64,000 bases of DNA from Chryseobacterium sp. H1D6B (GTDB lineage Bacteria > Bacteroidota > Bacteroidia > Flavobacteriales > Weeksellaceae). Under the pieces are notes generated by a model that was not told where the DNA came from, ran no database searches, and saw only the letters and a list, made by a program, of their open reading frames with translations. The stretch lies in contig NZ_JARXVJ010000001.1 in NCBI RefSeq assembly GCF_029892445.1, positions 2,232,001 through 2,296,000 of the forward strand, given 5' to 3'. Position 1 is the first letter of the stretch; each line of letters starts with the position of its first letter. The position numbers were made by a program, and so were the translations under genes. Shown one piece after another: positions 53,097-62,385 of the stretch.

Positions 53097-54134
53097 TTAA
53101 TAAGTTTGATTCTTCCGTTTTAAATCTAAGATCTCTTTTATATTTGGAGGATATGACCCATTAAAATATTCATAGACCAGGGGATTTCGAGAAAAAAAAT
53201 GGCTTGTCAGATCAACCCACTTTTCAGTAGATATCTCTCCATTGATCTTAAATAACTTTTTTGATCTTGATTTAATTTGCGAATGGTCTTTTCTGTTATA
53301 GTTCAGGTCAGAATCCCGTCTCCGGAAATATTCTTCTTCAGTATAGAAATGGAATGCCCCGTCAAAGTGTCTAAAGTTAAGGGTGTTCATATCAAATTCT
53401 GCATGGACATACCTGACAGGGAAATAAACGATGCCGTCTATCTTCACTTTGATGTTCTCACTTTTAAATTCCTCTGCCTGAAAAGTTTTGATTGTTTTTG
53501 AAAGAGCCCATTTGATATCAACAGAGTAGGTGTCTGCGAAGAAAAATGAAATTTCGGAATCGTCAAATTCAGGTGAAGGTCTCAATTTGACCAACTGGTC
53601 AGAGATGTTCTCTACATTTTGATCGAAGACAGAACCATACCACGTATCCAGTTCCAATTGGGCAGAATCTTTTGTATCAATTTTTAAATGGTGTTGATTT
53701 AAACTTATCTTTATTTCATCATAGTCGGAAGGTGCTAAGGCCCAAAACTTTTCAATAAATCGAGGCTGAAATCCGTTTAAAGAGGAATAGTTTCGTCTAA
53801 ATAAAGGGCTTGCCATTGCGATATAGTTGTCCGCAAAAAAATACCCGTCAGAGAACATTTGTTTTTTAAATTTAGAATTGAGCAGCTTATAGTCAAAAAG
53901 TCCATCTTTATCAGGGACAATATCATCATTCAATCTTAAGAAAATATCAGTTGATTCAACCACAATGCCTGATTTTTGGGTATATTTAAAATCCTGTTCA
54001 GTTAATTCGATATCTTTATTTTCAGCAAAACGTATAAAATCCATTATTAATTTTTCACTGTCTTGCAATACCTTTTTTTCCTCTTCTTCAAGCTGTTTGA
54101 TATGGTTTTTCTTAAAATCGGACATTTCACTCAT
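53097..54134 (-). CDS. Unrecognised 345-residue protein, first gene of the HNH-like module
   Basis: 345 residues, no signal peptide or membrane helix. Residues 1-35 form a charged coiled coil (KKNHIKQLEEEEKKVLQDSEKLIMDFIRFAENKDIEL). The rest is mixed alpha/beta, with YFPVRYVHAEFDMNTLNFRHFDGAFHFYTEEEYFRRRDSDLNY as the most distinctive segment. An alternative start at the third codon downstream (54125) is possible. I recognise no domain. Its fixed partner is the HNH-like gene 15 bp downstream. The pair lies among gene remnants, which points to acquired, accessory DNA. Confidence 0.6.
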   Translation of the reverse strand: MSEMSDFKKNHIKQLEEEEKKVLQDSEKLIMDFIRFAENKDIELTEQDFKYTQKSGIVVESTDIFLRLNDDIVPDKDGLFDYKLLNSKFKKQMFSDGYFFADNYIAMASPLFRRNYSSLNGFQPRFIEKFWALAPSDYDEIKISLNQHHLKIDTKDSAQLELDTWYGSVFDQNVENISDQLVKLRPSPEFDDSEISFFFADTYSVDIKWALSKTIKTFQAEEFKSENIKVKIDGIVYFPVRYVHAEFDMNTLNFRHFDGAFHFYTEEEYFRRRDSDLNYNRKDHSQIKSRSKKLFKINGEISTEKWVDLTSHFFSRNPLVYEYFNGSYPPNIKEILDLKRKNQTY

Positions 54135-54456
54135 AATTGCTCTTTAGTCATTAAATGCCTTGTAAATTACAATTCCTTTTGGTTTTGATATTCCATTATC
54201 TTAATATACTTTTTTATTTCTCCAATCACAAAGCAATCCCCTAGAAGTAAAAAGATCATAAAATAGGGATAAAGCTAAAAATTTCCTATATTGATAAAAA
54301 ACATAAATGGCACCTGCATATCATTCTATTTGACTGACAGATAGAAATATCACGTAAAGTATTCGATGCCGATAAATATCTTGAGGTATTTTATAAGTCT
54401 GAACGATAAAAAATATCGATTATTTTTATGATTATTAACCGCTAAAATTAGTTACT

Positions 54457-54524
54457 AATCAATTAATATCATATTTCTGAGTTTCCGGTCTTGTACCCAT
54501 AATCGAAAAAATATCGAAACATTT
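54457..54524 (+). pseudogene. Remnant of a Crp/Fnr-like N terminus, copy 2
   Basis: Matches 15709-15776 at 60 of 68 positions. The forward frame reads NQLISYF, stop, VSGLVPIIEKISKHLTID, stop. It lies in a 464-bp gap between the HNH-like module and the TetR gene. The rest of that gap shows no gene I recognise, apart from a 22-codon coding-like stretch near 54345-54410. Confidence 0.45.
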
Positions 54525-54598
54525 AACCATTGATTAGAGAGAATTTCAAGTCTTTTTAATTAAAATTTAACCTAAAATTATAAATAGAATCTATTAAT

Positions 54599-55165
54599 TT
54601 ACTTCTCAATGATTGTTATGAGTTTTACCATCATTGCGATTACTTTTTCCTTAGTAAGAGGAATAACATTATTAACAATGGTGTATCCTTCAACAAAAGG
54701 GATAAGAAAACTTACGATTTCTTCAGGCTTACTGCAAAATATAGAGACCAGATCGATCATCCACAGGCAATAGGTTTTATAATATATTTCCACAGCGTTT
54801 TGCAATTCCTTATTTCTGGATGCTAAAGTCCATATTTCTTGAAACATCAAAGTTTGGTGACTGGATCTTCCGTCAATCAGTAACATGCTCAAAACCTTTT
54901 CCAGGAAACCTTTTTTATCCGGTGTGCTGTCCGCTGCCAAAAGTGTGATAGCTTGAGTCAGTTCTTTCTTGCAGCTTTCAAAGAAAAATTCCACTGTGGC
55001 AATTAAGAGAAGATCTTTATCTTTATAATAATACTGGAGATTACTTAAAGACAAATTGGCGTTTTTAGCTACTTTCCTCATAGAAAGATTTTCTGCCCCT
55101 TCCTTTATTAGTATATCTATTGTTGTAGACAAGATTTGATTTAATCGCTCTTCTTTTTTATCCAT
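54599..55165 (-). CDS. TetR/AcrR-family transcriptional regulator
   Basis: 188 residues. The N-terminal HTH domain is clear: RLNQILSTTIDILIKEGAENLSMRKVAKNANLSLSNLQYYYKDKDLLLIATVEFFF. The C-terminal helical domain (about 60-188) would bind the effector. It is divergent from the oxidoreductase gene at 55273, and the 107-bp space between contains two palindromes that suit a TetR operator (55207-55247). It therefore probably represses that gene and itself. Confidence 0.92.
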   Translation of the reverse strand: MDKKEERLNQILSTTIDILIKEGAENLSMRKVAKNANLSLSNLQYYYKDKDLLLIATVEFFFESCKKELTQAITLLAADSTPDKKGFLEKVLSMLLIDGRSSHQTLMFQEIWTLASRNKELQNAVEIYYKTYCLWMIDLVSIFCSKPEEIVSFLIPFVEGYTIVNNVIPLTKEKVIAMMVKLITIIEK

Positions 55166-55206
55166 TCTGTAAAATTAGAAAATAAAATATTAAAATATTT
55201 TTTATT

Positions 55207-55247
55207 TAGGTCGGATGACCTATATTTGCAATAGGTCATTTGACCTA
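55207..55247. promoter_or_regulatory. Double TetR-type operator around a -7 box
   Basis: TAGGTCGGATGACCTA (55207-55222) and TAGGTCATTTGACCTA (55232-55247) are palindromes with shared half-sites TAGGTC/GACCTA, 25 bases apart centre to centre. Between them TATATTTG (55221-55228) fits TAnnTTTG for the plus-strand gene. Binding would block RNA polymerase directly. Confidence 0.75.
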
Positions 55248-55272
55248 TAGTTAATTTTTAAAATATTTTATT

Positions 55273-56277
55273 ATGGAATTACAAAGAAAAAGAGTTCTGA
55301 TTGTTGGCGGCTACGGTCAAGTAGGAACCAACATCGCACGTTTGATCAGAGAAGCTGACAATACCATCGAACTTATTCTTGCTGGTAGAAATCCCCAAAA
55401 AGGAGAATTGCTGGCTAAAGAATTAACCCACGCTGACACAGCCTATATAAATCTGGAAAAAGGTTTTAATTTAGCTCAATTTAGAAAAATTGACCTCATC
55501 ATATCAGCTTTGGATGACCACAGTAATATTTTAAGGGAAACGGCTATTCTAAATGGTATTGCCTGTATTACGGTAAGCGAATTGGCTGACCAGATTTCTA
55601 CTACAGCATTTCTGAGTATGCATAAAACGATTTCTGCCCCGATAGTATTTGCCGGGCATTGGCAGGCAGGATTGTTGACACTAGTTGTAAAGCAGATAGC
55701 TTCTGGTTTTAGTAGGATCACCCAAATAGAAACTGCAGGACTGTATGATGAAAAAGATCCCGTCGGACCATTGGTTACAGAAGAGGTTACTGGCTTTGTT
55801 GGTAAAGCACTGGTCCGTCAGGATGGAAATTGGCTGTATGTGGATTCAAAAAATAATGCAAGATCGATCAATCTTAATGGTGGATCATCAGCGATAGGTC
55901 ATCCTATGAGTACCCTCGACGTTCCAAGCATTGCCGCTTTTACGGGCGCCCGCAATATTCGGTTTGATTTCATTGTGGGGGAATCAATTGGCAGCAGTAA
56001 AGGTTTGGCAGCTTCGCACGATCTATATATTGAGATAGAAGGTATCTTGTTATCCGGCGAACGAAAAAAAATTAGGACTATAGTGTCCGGACCAAAAGGT
56101 AATTCTCATATTACCGCTGTCGGTGTATATTTGATCGCAGAGAAAATTTTAGGACTTAATAGGCAATCTGCGCAGGAAATAGGAGGTCTCTATCTTCCCG
56201 AAACTATCCTCCCATCAGACAATATTATCAGCCGTTTGGCAGAATTCGGAATTCAAACTATTGAAGAGAATGTCTAA
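55273..56277 (+). CDS. NAD(P)-binding oxidoreductase, saccharopine-dehydrogenase-like
   Basis: 334 residues. A Rossmann start KRVLIVGGYGQVGTNIARLI (GxGxxG) is followed by ELILAGRNPQKGELLAKEL and IDLIISALDDHSNILRETAILNGIACITVSELAD, as in the saccharopine dehydrogenase-like NAD(P)-binding family. The C-terminal part (about 130-334) is not a classical catalytic domain. The substrate is unknown. The gene is divergent from the TetR regulator with its operators, and the NTF2-like gene follows 29 bp downstream, so an inducible detoxification unit is likely. Confidence 0.8.
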   Translation: MELQRKRVLIVGGYGQVGTNIARLIREADNTIELILAGRNPQKGELLAKELTHADTAYINLEKGFNLAQFRKIDLIISALDDHSNILRETAILNGIACITVSELADQISTTAFLSMHKTISAPIVFAGHWQAGLLTLVVKQIASGFSRITQIETAGLYDEKDPVGPLVTEEVTGFVGKALVRQDGNWLYVDSKNNARSINLNGGSSAIGHPMSTLDVPSIAAFTGARNIRFDFIVGESIGSSKGLAASHDLYIEIEGILLSGERKKIRTIVSGPKGNSHITAVGVYLIAEKILGLNRQSAQEIGGLYLPETILPSDNIISRLAEFGIQTIEENV

Positions 56278-56306
56278 TAATCACTATCGATACGCTACAA
56301 TTTAAA

Positions 56307-56759
56307 ATGAAAAAAATATTAATAATTACTGCTCTAATCCTTGCCATTTCCAATGTTAGTGCCCAAACAAAAAATAACAATCTAAAACAACAGACAAAAA
56401 TGAATAATACAACAATCCTACACACAGCCAATGAATTCGTATCAAAAGGCGATTATGAAAGTTTTTTAGCTTATTGTACCTCTGACACAAAATGGGTATT
56501 TGTAGGCGAGCGTATCCTTAATGGGAAAGAAGAAGTTCGGGCTTATATGAAAGAGTTCTATAAAGAACCACCGGTGTTCAGTGTCGAAAAGGCAATCGAA
56601 GAAGGCAATTTCGTTATGGTGACAGGGGAAATCCGATTAAAGAGTAAAGAAGGAAAGTATGAGTATTTTGATTATTGCGATATCTGGCGATTCGAGAATG
56701 GCAAAATAGCAGAGCTCAAAGCATTTGTTATTGAGAAAAAACCTTCGGGGAACATTTAA
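56307..56759 (+). CDS. SnoaL/NTF2-like secreted protein
   Basis: 150 residues with a signal peptide (ALILAISNVSAQ, to about residue 20). The SnoaL-type NTF2 fold has TANEFVSKGDYESFLAYCTSDTKWVFVGERILNGKEEVRAYMKEFY and a strand end VMVTGEIRL, YFDYCDIWRFENGKIAELKAFVIE. Such proteins isomerise or hydrolyse small molecules or only bind them. It is in the TetR-controlled unit, 29 bp after the oxidoreductase gene. Confidence 0.8.
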   Translation: MKKILIITALILAISNVSAQTKNNNLKQQTKMNNTTILHTANEFVSKGDYESFLAYCTSDTKWVFVGERILNGKEEVRAYMKEFYKEPPVFSVEKAIEEGNFVMVTGEIRLKSKEGKYEYFDYCDIWRFENGKIAELKAFVIEKKPSGNI

Positions 56760-56955
56760 TTACATAATTTTATATTTTTCATAAAAAAGCATATTTCTTT
56801 GAGTAAATGTTATAATGGATCTACCAGACCATAATTTATAAAAAATGTCAATTCTGCCACTTTTCTACAATTAAACTGGATAATTTCCGAACAAAAAAAT
56901 ATTTAGTTGCTTAAATGTTTTTTTTAAATTTAAAACTTAGACACACTTAAAAAGG

Positions 56956-57647
56956 ATGCATTATCATAGCACATTATCAGAATTATATGATCGTCTGTTT
57001 GTCAATCTATCGGTAAAATACAAAAGGGTGACATTTTGCCGGACGAGATGATTAATAGCCCGAATGACAGACGCCGATGATTGACGTTGCTTATAAGACC
57101 TAGTAATATTATCTTAGATAAAATTCACAGATTTCAAAAGGAAATGAAAAGCATCGATTGAGAACAATATTACCAGCCTCTTTCTGATCTGCATATCACA
57201 GCACTTTCGATTATTTCGTGTTATGATGGTTTTGACCTCACGCCAGTATCTGTAACAGACTATGTGCAAATTATTGAGGAAAGCATAAAAGACATTTCTG
57301 ATATCAAATTGAATTTCCACGGAATAACCACCTCCCGAGAAGCGGTAATGATACAGGGATTTCCCATGAGTAACGGTCTTGATAAATTAAGAAGCCAACT
57401 GAGAAAAAATTATGGATGTTCAACTCTACAACAAAGCATCGATTCAAGATACAAACTATCGGCGGCACATATTACCGCAATGCGCTTTTAGAAAATACTG
57501 AAATCACCTGGTAGCTTTGCGTCAGTACTGCAAAGCTATCGGGAAACCGACTTTGGCGAAATGCAGGCAGAATCCGTGGATTTTGTACATAATGACTGGT
57601 ATCAGAACAGTACGGTTGTTAAAACGCTTCATCGCTTCACTCTATAA
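56956..57647 (+). pseudogene. 2H phosphoesterase (2'-5' RNA ligase-like) pseudogene
   Basis: The ATG at 56956 opens MHYHSTLSELYDRLF, then a frame change near 57003 leads to SIGKIQKGDILPDEMINSPN. In-frame TGA codons follow near 57087 and 57159, and a TAG after HITAMRF. The rest reads to a final stop at 57647 (DWYQNSTVVKTLHRFTL). Both 2H motifs survive, LHITALS and AHITAMR, and the segment CYDGFDL and MIQGFPMSNGLDKLRSQLR is typical of a Flavobacteria 2H family sometimes labelled mutarotase. With one frameshift and three stops it cannot be functional. Confidence 0.75.
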
Positions 57648-57770
57648 AAAGTCTGAAAGTATAACAGCGCAAAAAAACTATCTTTTTGAAAAAAAGTGAC
57701 AATTGGATCTTCTGGTTTTGCAGTCTGGTTTTTGATGGAAAACTTTTCCGGTTATAATGTGGAATCTGTG

Positions 57771-57778
57771 TAATTTTG
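57771..57778 (+). promoter_or_regulatory. -7 box upstream of the Crp/Fnr gene
   Basis: TAATTTTG matches TAnnTTTG, 133 bases before the ATG at 57911. The -33 element is not evident. Confidence 0.35.
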
Positions 57779-57910
57779 CTTTCAATAAGAATTCTGGATG
57801 AATTTCAAAGTATAGGTTGAAAGCATTTTGAAAGTGACAAAAATTAAATTGATACAATGCATAAATTGGGGAGTAACCATGGTTTTTAACAAAATTATAT
57901 ATCGTTTAAA

Positions 57911-58480
57911 ATGTATAATCAATTAGAAAAATATTTTAAAGCAAGAATTGAAATTGATGATAAGACACTGTCTTATATTTCCTCATATTTCAAATTTAAA
58001 AAGACCAAAAGAAACGAATTTCTTTTAAAAGAAGGGGAGATTTGTAAACATTTCTATTTTATAAATAAAGGTTGCATACGACTTTTTAACATTAATAAGG
58101 ACGGAGAAGAAGGAACGAGATATTTTCATTTTGAGGATGCTTTTGGAACCGCGTTACCAAATCTTATCAGTCAAAAACCATCGTATGAATTTATGCAGAC
58201 TATTGAACCTTCGGAGTTGCTGGTCATCAACCGTGAAGATTACTTTCATTTGGTTGAAATTGTTCCACAGTTCGCTATCGTTTACAGACAGATTTTAGAA
58301 TTGGCTTATCTCAAATCCCAGGAACGTATTTACTGTTTTCAAAGTTTAGAAGCCATAGAAAAAGTTCGTTGGGTTTTGACCAATCAATCAAAATGGTTGA
58401 CAAGGCTATCAAACAAAATGGTTGCATCGTATTTAGGTCTCACCCCTCAAACATTAAGCAGATTAAAATCAAAGCTGTAA
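57911..58480 (+). CDS. Crp/Fnr-family transcriptional regulator
   Basis: 189 residues. A cyclic-nucleotide-binding-like beta-roll (about 25-115) has RNEFLLKEGEICKHFYFINKGCIRLFNINKDGEEGTRYFHFEDAFGT. The dimer helix (about 115-145) leads to a shortened HTH, LSNKMVASYLGLTPQTLSRLKSKL. The cAMP-binding Arg/Glu pattern is not complete, as in many Bacteroidota members that respond to other signals. It lies 79 bp upstream of the NmrA-type gene, its probable target. Confidence 0.88.
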   Translation: MYNQLEKYFKARIEIDDKTLSYISSYFKFKKTKRNEFLLKEGEICKHFYFINKGCIRLFNINKDGEEGTRYFHFEDAFGTALPNLISQKPSYEFMQTIEPSELLVINREDYFHLVEIVPQFAIVYRQILELAYLKSQERIYCFQSLEAIEKVRWVLTNQSKWLTRLSNKMVASYLGLTPQTLSRLKSKL

Positions 58481-58559
58481 AAATGTGAACATAGGACAAT
58501 GTTTACAAAAAATACTCTGGTCATCTTTGCACTTTAACAAACAATAAAAAAGTTCAAAT

Positions 58560-59435
58560 ATGATTTTGGTAACTACGCCGACAGGCAACACAGGTTCAAT
58601 GATTCTGCAACAATTAGTAGAGCGAGGACAACAGGTGAGAATTTTTGTCAGAAATCCTGAAAAAATATCGGCTGACATATTAGAAAAAGTAGAAGTTGCC
58701 ACAGGATCTCTGCTGAATGAATCTGAATTTACAGAAGCATTACAAGGATGCGAAACGCTCTATTTTTGTGTACCTCAGAGCAACACACAAGAAGACGTAA
58801 ATGCCTATTATGAAAACTTCGCCAACGTGGCTTCAAACGCAATTAAAAATGCAGGTACACGAAGAGTTGTTTATTTGTCAAGCGGTGGGAAGGAAAGCAA
58901 TTTGCAGGCAGGTCTTATAACAGCACTCCATAAAGGCGAAGATATTATCATCCAATCAGGAGCATCAGTAAGAGCATTGCGCTGCCCTGTATTTGAAACC
59001 CTTTTGTATCAGATTACATCTCTAAAAAAAATCGGAGTGTTCTCTTTACCAATTGACGGAAATTATAAATCTCCACAAATCGCTGTAAAAGATATTGCGT
59101 CAAAAGCAGTCGAATTTCTAATTGATAAAACATGGACAGGAGTTGAAGGATTTGCAGTTCAAGGTCCGGCAAAAATAAGCTACAACGAGATTGCGCTGCA
59201 AATGAGTGAATTAACAGGGAAGCCTGTTCATTTTCAGCAAGTTTCAAAAGAAGACTATATAAAAACGCTTTTGGAAGAACATCATACCAGCGAAGCATTT
59301 GCAGTCTCTTTAACAGAAATGTTGACGGCTATTAGCAATGGCTTATATGACACAGAACCAAGAACAAAAACAAGTTCAACACCGACTCCCATTAAAGAGT
59401 GGCTAAGTGAAAGTTTAGTTCCCAAAATTTTATAG
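58560..59435 (+). CDS. NmrA-type NAD(P)H-binding protein
   Basis: 291 residues. The Rossmann start MILVTTPTGNTGSMILQQLV is a variant GxxGxxG, followed by VRIFVRNPEKI, which favours NADP, and CETLYFCVPQSNTQEDVNAYYENFANVASNAIKNAGTRRVVYLSSGG. The NmrA/HSCARG-like family includes redox sensors and quinone reductases. It probably forms a unit with the Crp/Fnr gene upstream. A decayed member of the same superfamily lies at 50879-51148. Confidence 0.85.
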   Translation: MILVTTPTGNTGSMILQQLVERGQQVRIFVRNPEKISADILEKVEVATGSLLNESEFTEALQGCETLYFCVPQSNTQEDVNAYYENFANVASNAIKNAGTRRVVYLSSGGKESNLQAGLITALHKGEDIIIQSGASVRALRCPVFETLLYQITSLKKIGVFSLPIDGNYKSPQIAVKDIASKAVEFLIDKTWTGVEGFAVQGPAKISYNEIALQMSELTGKPVHFQQVSKEDYIKTLLEEHHTSEAFAVSLTEMLTAISNGLYDTEPRTKTSSTPTPIKEWLSESLVPKIL

Positions 59436-60059
59436 AAAAGTTGAAATTTCTGTAACAATTATTTTTAAATATTTAGAAGAGGAAGAAAGGTCGCCGTATA
59501 TATCCTTTTTATAGATATGAAGTTAAATTAATTTTAACACTAATGTAGATATAGATAGTATTAATCGTTGCACATTCTCAATAGTGCTAAATTTAAATTA
59601 TTGATAGTTTGGAGTTGCTTAGCCTGCTAAATCACAATTTTGCTATGCCCTAATTTTAATAATATGAGAAAGATCAGAAGAAGGTTACATTTTAGAGTTA
59701 AAGACTCAAGCGGAATCTTTAAGTGCAAATTGGGATAAAATCTTAGTCCTTTAGAGATAAAATAAAGTTAAATAAAGAAAATTAAAAGTCCCGTAAATAG
59801 ACTGAATCTTAGTCAAAATTATTAGATGGAAAGAGTGCGGTACTGTACCAAGTTCCTTCCTTGTAAGTTAATTCTTACTCTGTAGTGGTTTTAATAATTG
59901 ATATACTGTTTGTCTCTGGTAAAAATTTATGCACCTGACTGTGTTTTTATGTAAAATATGAATGACTAATGATAATCAAATACTAGGAAAATAAAACAAA
60001 TAAAATAGTAGAACAAACTTTCCCAGACTCAATTTTTGAATAATGATATCTTCTTTAAA
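59436..60059. other. 624-bp gap without recognised features
   Basis: AT-rich sequence between convergent genes. I found no coding remnant that survives in one frame, no clear terminator and no RNA. Only the last 9 bases belong to the 60-base repeat shared with 43546-43605. Confidence 0.4.
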
Positions 60060-61232
60060 CTAGTTTAAATATTTTTCAATGTAAAAGTTCAGCATTGATT
60101 TTTTATAAGAATTCAAGCCTGAATTAATTATTTCAATCTGACTGTGAAACTCCTTGTGTTTTAAAAGTTTTCTATATTCTCTTGCCAGTTCAAGCCGTAT
60201 TCTATCTTTGAGTGTGAGGTTTCCGAATGGGTCAAAATAAGAATCTATGCGGGATACATCTTTTACGCCAGTCCAAGACCATTTTTCGTTACCAATTTTA
60301 TCAAACAAAATCTGATATTGATTTAAAGCCTGCTTTGAGGATATTTTTTCAAAAACTACATCTCTTCGTATTTTGAAAAACTCCAGCTCAAGTGACTCAT
60401 CGTTTCCAAACTTTGCCAAGGCGTAATCTACCAGTTTCTCGTTGACTTTTTTAATTTGACTTTGCATCCCAAGAAGGTTAAATGACAGGATAGAGTAGCC
60501 GTCCTGTTTCCTGAACTGGTCATCGATTTCCTGCTGACTCGTATTACCAAATGCAGAAGGTTGAATGATTTGATAACCCTGTTCCTTTAGGTTGTTCTCA
60601 ATATCGTTTTTATGAAATGCGCCTATAACAACCAATACCGTGTCACGAGAAGAATTACTCTCAAGAACCTTTTGAATTCGTTTTGACTGTAGAAATGTGC
60701 GGTAGAGGAACATACGTCTGGGTAGATCGAATGCTGTCTTTTCTGGTTTTGACGAATACCAGGAGGCGATACGTTTCACATAATCCTCCTTTTCTGCGAA
60801 ATAAAGATCATCTTCAAAATCGCTTTTTTCGGTAAAGGTTGTAAACCCTAGAAATCCTTCTTTCTGCCTCACAAATCGTGGTACACTGAGGTCTTTTATA
60901 CCAAAGCCTAATTCTGAATCTGTTTCAGAAGGAATCCAGTCAACAGGATAAAGAGGGATATTATTTTCCCTAGCATAAGGAACAACTGCAAATTGCTGTT
61001 CGTAAGTAAATTCATAAAAATCATTTCGTGAAAACTCTTCGGGAGAACGTTCTATACAAATAGCGGATGGTTTAACTTTATTGATAAATGCTCTTATTGC
61101 TGCAGGCTGATGGTTATAATTGACTAGTTGTGTAGAGTGTCCGACGCCTAAAATAACCACCTTTGGTTTCTGTCCTAACAGTGTCATTGTCGATACGATA
61201 AGAGTAATTAATGCAAACAAATTTTTGATCAT
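60060..61232 (-). CDS. TraB/TIKI-fold-like secreted protein, second member
   Basis: 390 residues with a signal peptide (FALITLIVSTMTLLGQ). The same three elements as in the 20385-21224 product are present: KVVILGVGHSTQ (GxxH), SAICIERSPEEF (ER) and, about 140 residues later, VLVVIGAFHKNDI (GxxH). The C-terminal 150 residues form a helical extension not found in the shorter paralogue. Function is unknown; a metal-dependent hydrolase is suggested only by the fold. Its last 60 bases recur at 43546-43605. Confidence 0.7.
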   Translation of the reverse strand: MIKNLFALITLIVSTMTLLGQKPKVVILGVGHSTQLVNYNHQPAAIRAFINKVKPSAICIERSPEEFSRNDFYEFTYEQQFAVVPYARENNIPLYPVDWIPSETDSELGFGIKDLSVPRFVRQKEGFLGFTTFTEKSDFEDDLYFAEKEDYVKRIASWYSSKPEKTAFDLPRRMFLYRTFLQSKRIQKVLESNSSRDTVLVVIGAFHKNDIENNLKEQGYQIIQPSAFGNTSQQEIDDQFRKQDGYSILSFNLLGMQSQIKKVNEKLVDYALAKFGNDESLELEFFKIRRDVVFEKISSKQALNQYQILFDKIGNEKWSWTGVKDVSRIDSYFDPFGNLTLKDRIRLELAREYRKLLKHKEFHSQIEIINSGLNSYKKSMLNFYIEKYLN

Positions 61233-61700
61233 TTTTAAAACTAAATTTATAGTGATAGGTCAAATTTACAAAAGTATTATCATTTAACAAATTTATCTTT
61301 AAGGAATTCGAAGATTAACTTTTTCTCTAAAACTGCTGCTAAGAGATATTCTATGTTTATGTAGTTTGCCATTGGCTGCATCTGTTTTATTCACATTGTC
61401 AATATAGGACGGTGTAGTTGAGAGAAAGTTTTTTCGAATATTTGCTTCAAGGTGGTAAATACAGTACCATTGATCTATTTTATATTCGTTTACAGCCTTG
61501 TAATAAACTGTCAACTATTTCTGAGACAATATTTATGTATTCCTTATGCTACATTTTTAGATTGATTAGACATTAAATTTTAATGCTCTCTTACGGTTAA
61601 ATTTCTTAAACTGTAATTTTTTATGATTTTTTATTAAAGATAAAGAGTATAAGAATAGTGTCCTAAATAAGGTAACTCCAGCATTAGCCTTTTTTTAATT
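61233..61700. other. 468-bp gap, one doubtful short frame
   Basis: The gap between the TIKI-like gene and the LytTR regulator holds a 71-codon minus-strand frame (61299-61514). Its end, IRKNFLSTTPSYIDNVNKTD then AANGKLHKHRISLSSSF, looks coding-like. It has no promoter or family I can name and may be another gene fragment. Nothing else is seen. Confidence 0.3.
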
Positions 61701-62384
61701 TTAAACAATACGATCGATGACCATATCCCTCAAATTTCTCGCTACCGGTATTTGATGAGAGTCAACTTTCAACTGATTTCCATCAATAGCAATGACATGA
61801 TTTAAATTGACAATGTAGCACCGGTGAACCTGTAGGAAAATATCCTCTGGTAGCATTTCCATCATTTTTTTAAGAGTGATATTTACAATTTCTTTAGAAT
61901 ATGATGTATGGATGATCACATAGTTTTCCATACTTTCTATGAAAAGCAGATCTTTGATCTGTATCTTTTTTAACTTTTTATCACTTTTTACAAAAATATA
62001 CTCTTTCTTATCTGCTTTGTGCTCTCTCTGAAAGATCTCATAAACCTTATTCACAGATCTGAAGAACCTTTCAAAGGATATAGGTTTCAGAAGGTAATCT
62101 ACTACATTGAATTCATAGCCTTTTAGTGCATACTGCTCATAGGCGGAGACGATGATGACCTTTGGGGAATTTTCAAGGGTATTCAATAATTCCAGCCCGG
62201 TCATGTCCGGCATCTCAATATCCAGAAAAATAAGATCCACAGATTGATTTTTCAGCTCGGCACTGAGTTGTAAGGCATCTTCACACTCACCGACCAAAGA
62301 TAGAAATCCTATTTTTTCAATATAGCCTTTTAATCCTTTTCTTGCCAAAGGTTCATCGTCTGTGATAACACATTTTATTTCCAT
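61701..62384 (-). CDS. LytTR-family response regulator, second pair
   Basis: 227 residues. The receiver has TDDE (Asp9-Asp10), phospho-acceptor Asp55 in LIFLDIEMPD, Ser in VIIVSAYE and Lys in YLLKPISFERF. The LytTR domain (about 125-227) has IFVKSDKKLKKIQIKDLLFIESMENYVIIHT and LPEDIFLQVHRCYIVNLNHVIAI. It is 1 bp from the stop of its kinase gene. The target is not known; the acyltransferase gene upstream may belong to the same unit. Confidence 0.92.
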   Translation of the reverse strand: MEIKCVITDDEPLARKGLKGYIEKIGFLSLVGECEDALQLSAELKNQSVDLIFLDIEMPDMTGLELLNTLENSPKVIIVSAYEQYALKGYEFNVVDYLLKPISFERFFRSVNKVYEIFQREHKADKKEYIFVKSDKKLKKIQIKDLLFIESMENYVIIHTSYSKEIVNITLKKMMEMLPEDIFLQVHRCYIVNLNHVIAIDGNQLKVDSHQIPVARNLRDMVIDRIV

Positions 62385-62385
62385 A

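Noticed and set aside
57114-57699. Clustered short frames at 57 kb that first looked like a transposase remnant
   Set aside because: When joined across stops they read as a 2H phosphoesterase with two HITA motifs; no terminal inverted repeats or DDE motif are present.
61299-61514. 71-codon minus-strand frame upstream of the second TIKI-like gene
   Set aside because: Composition is partly coding-like but there is no recognisable domain, start context or partner; mentioned only in the gap description.
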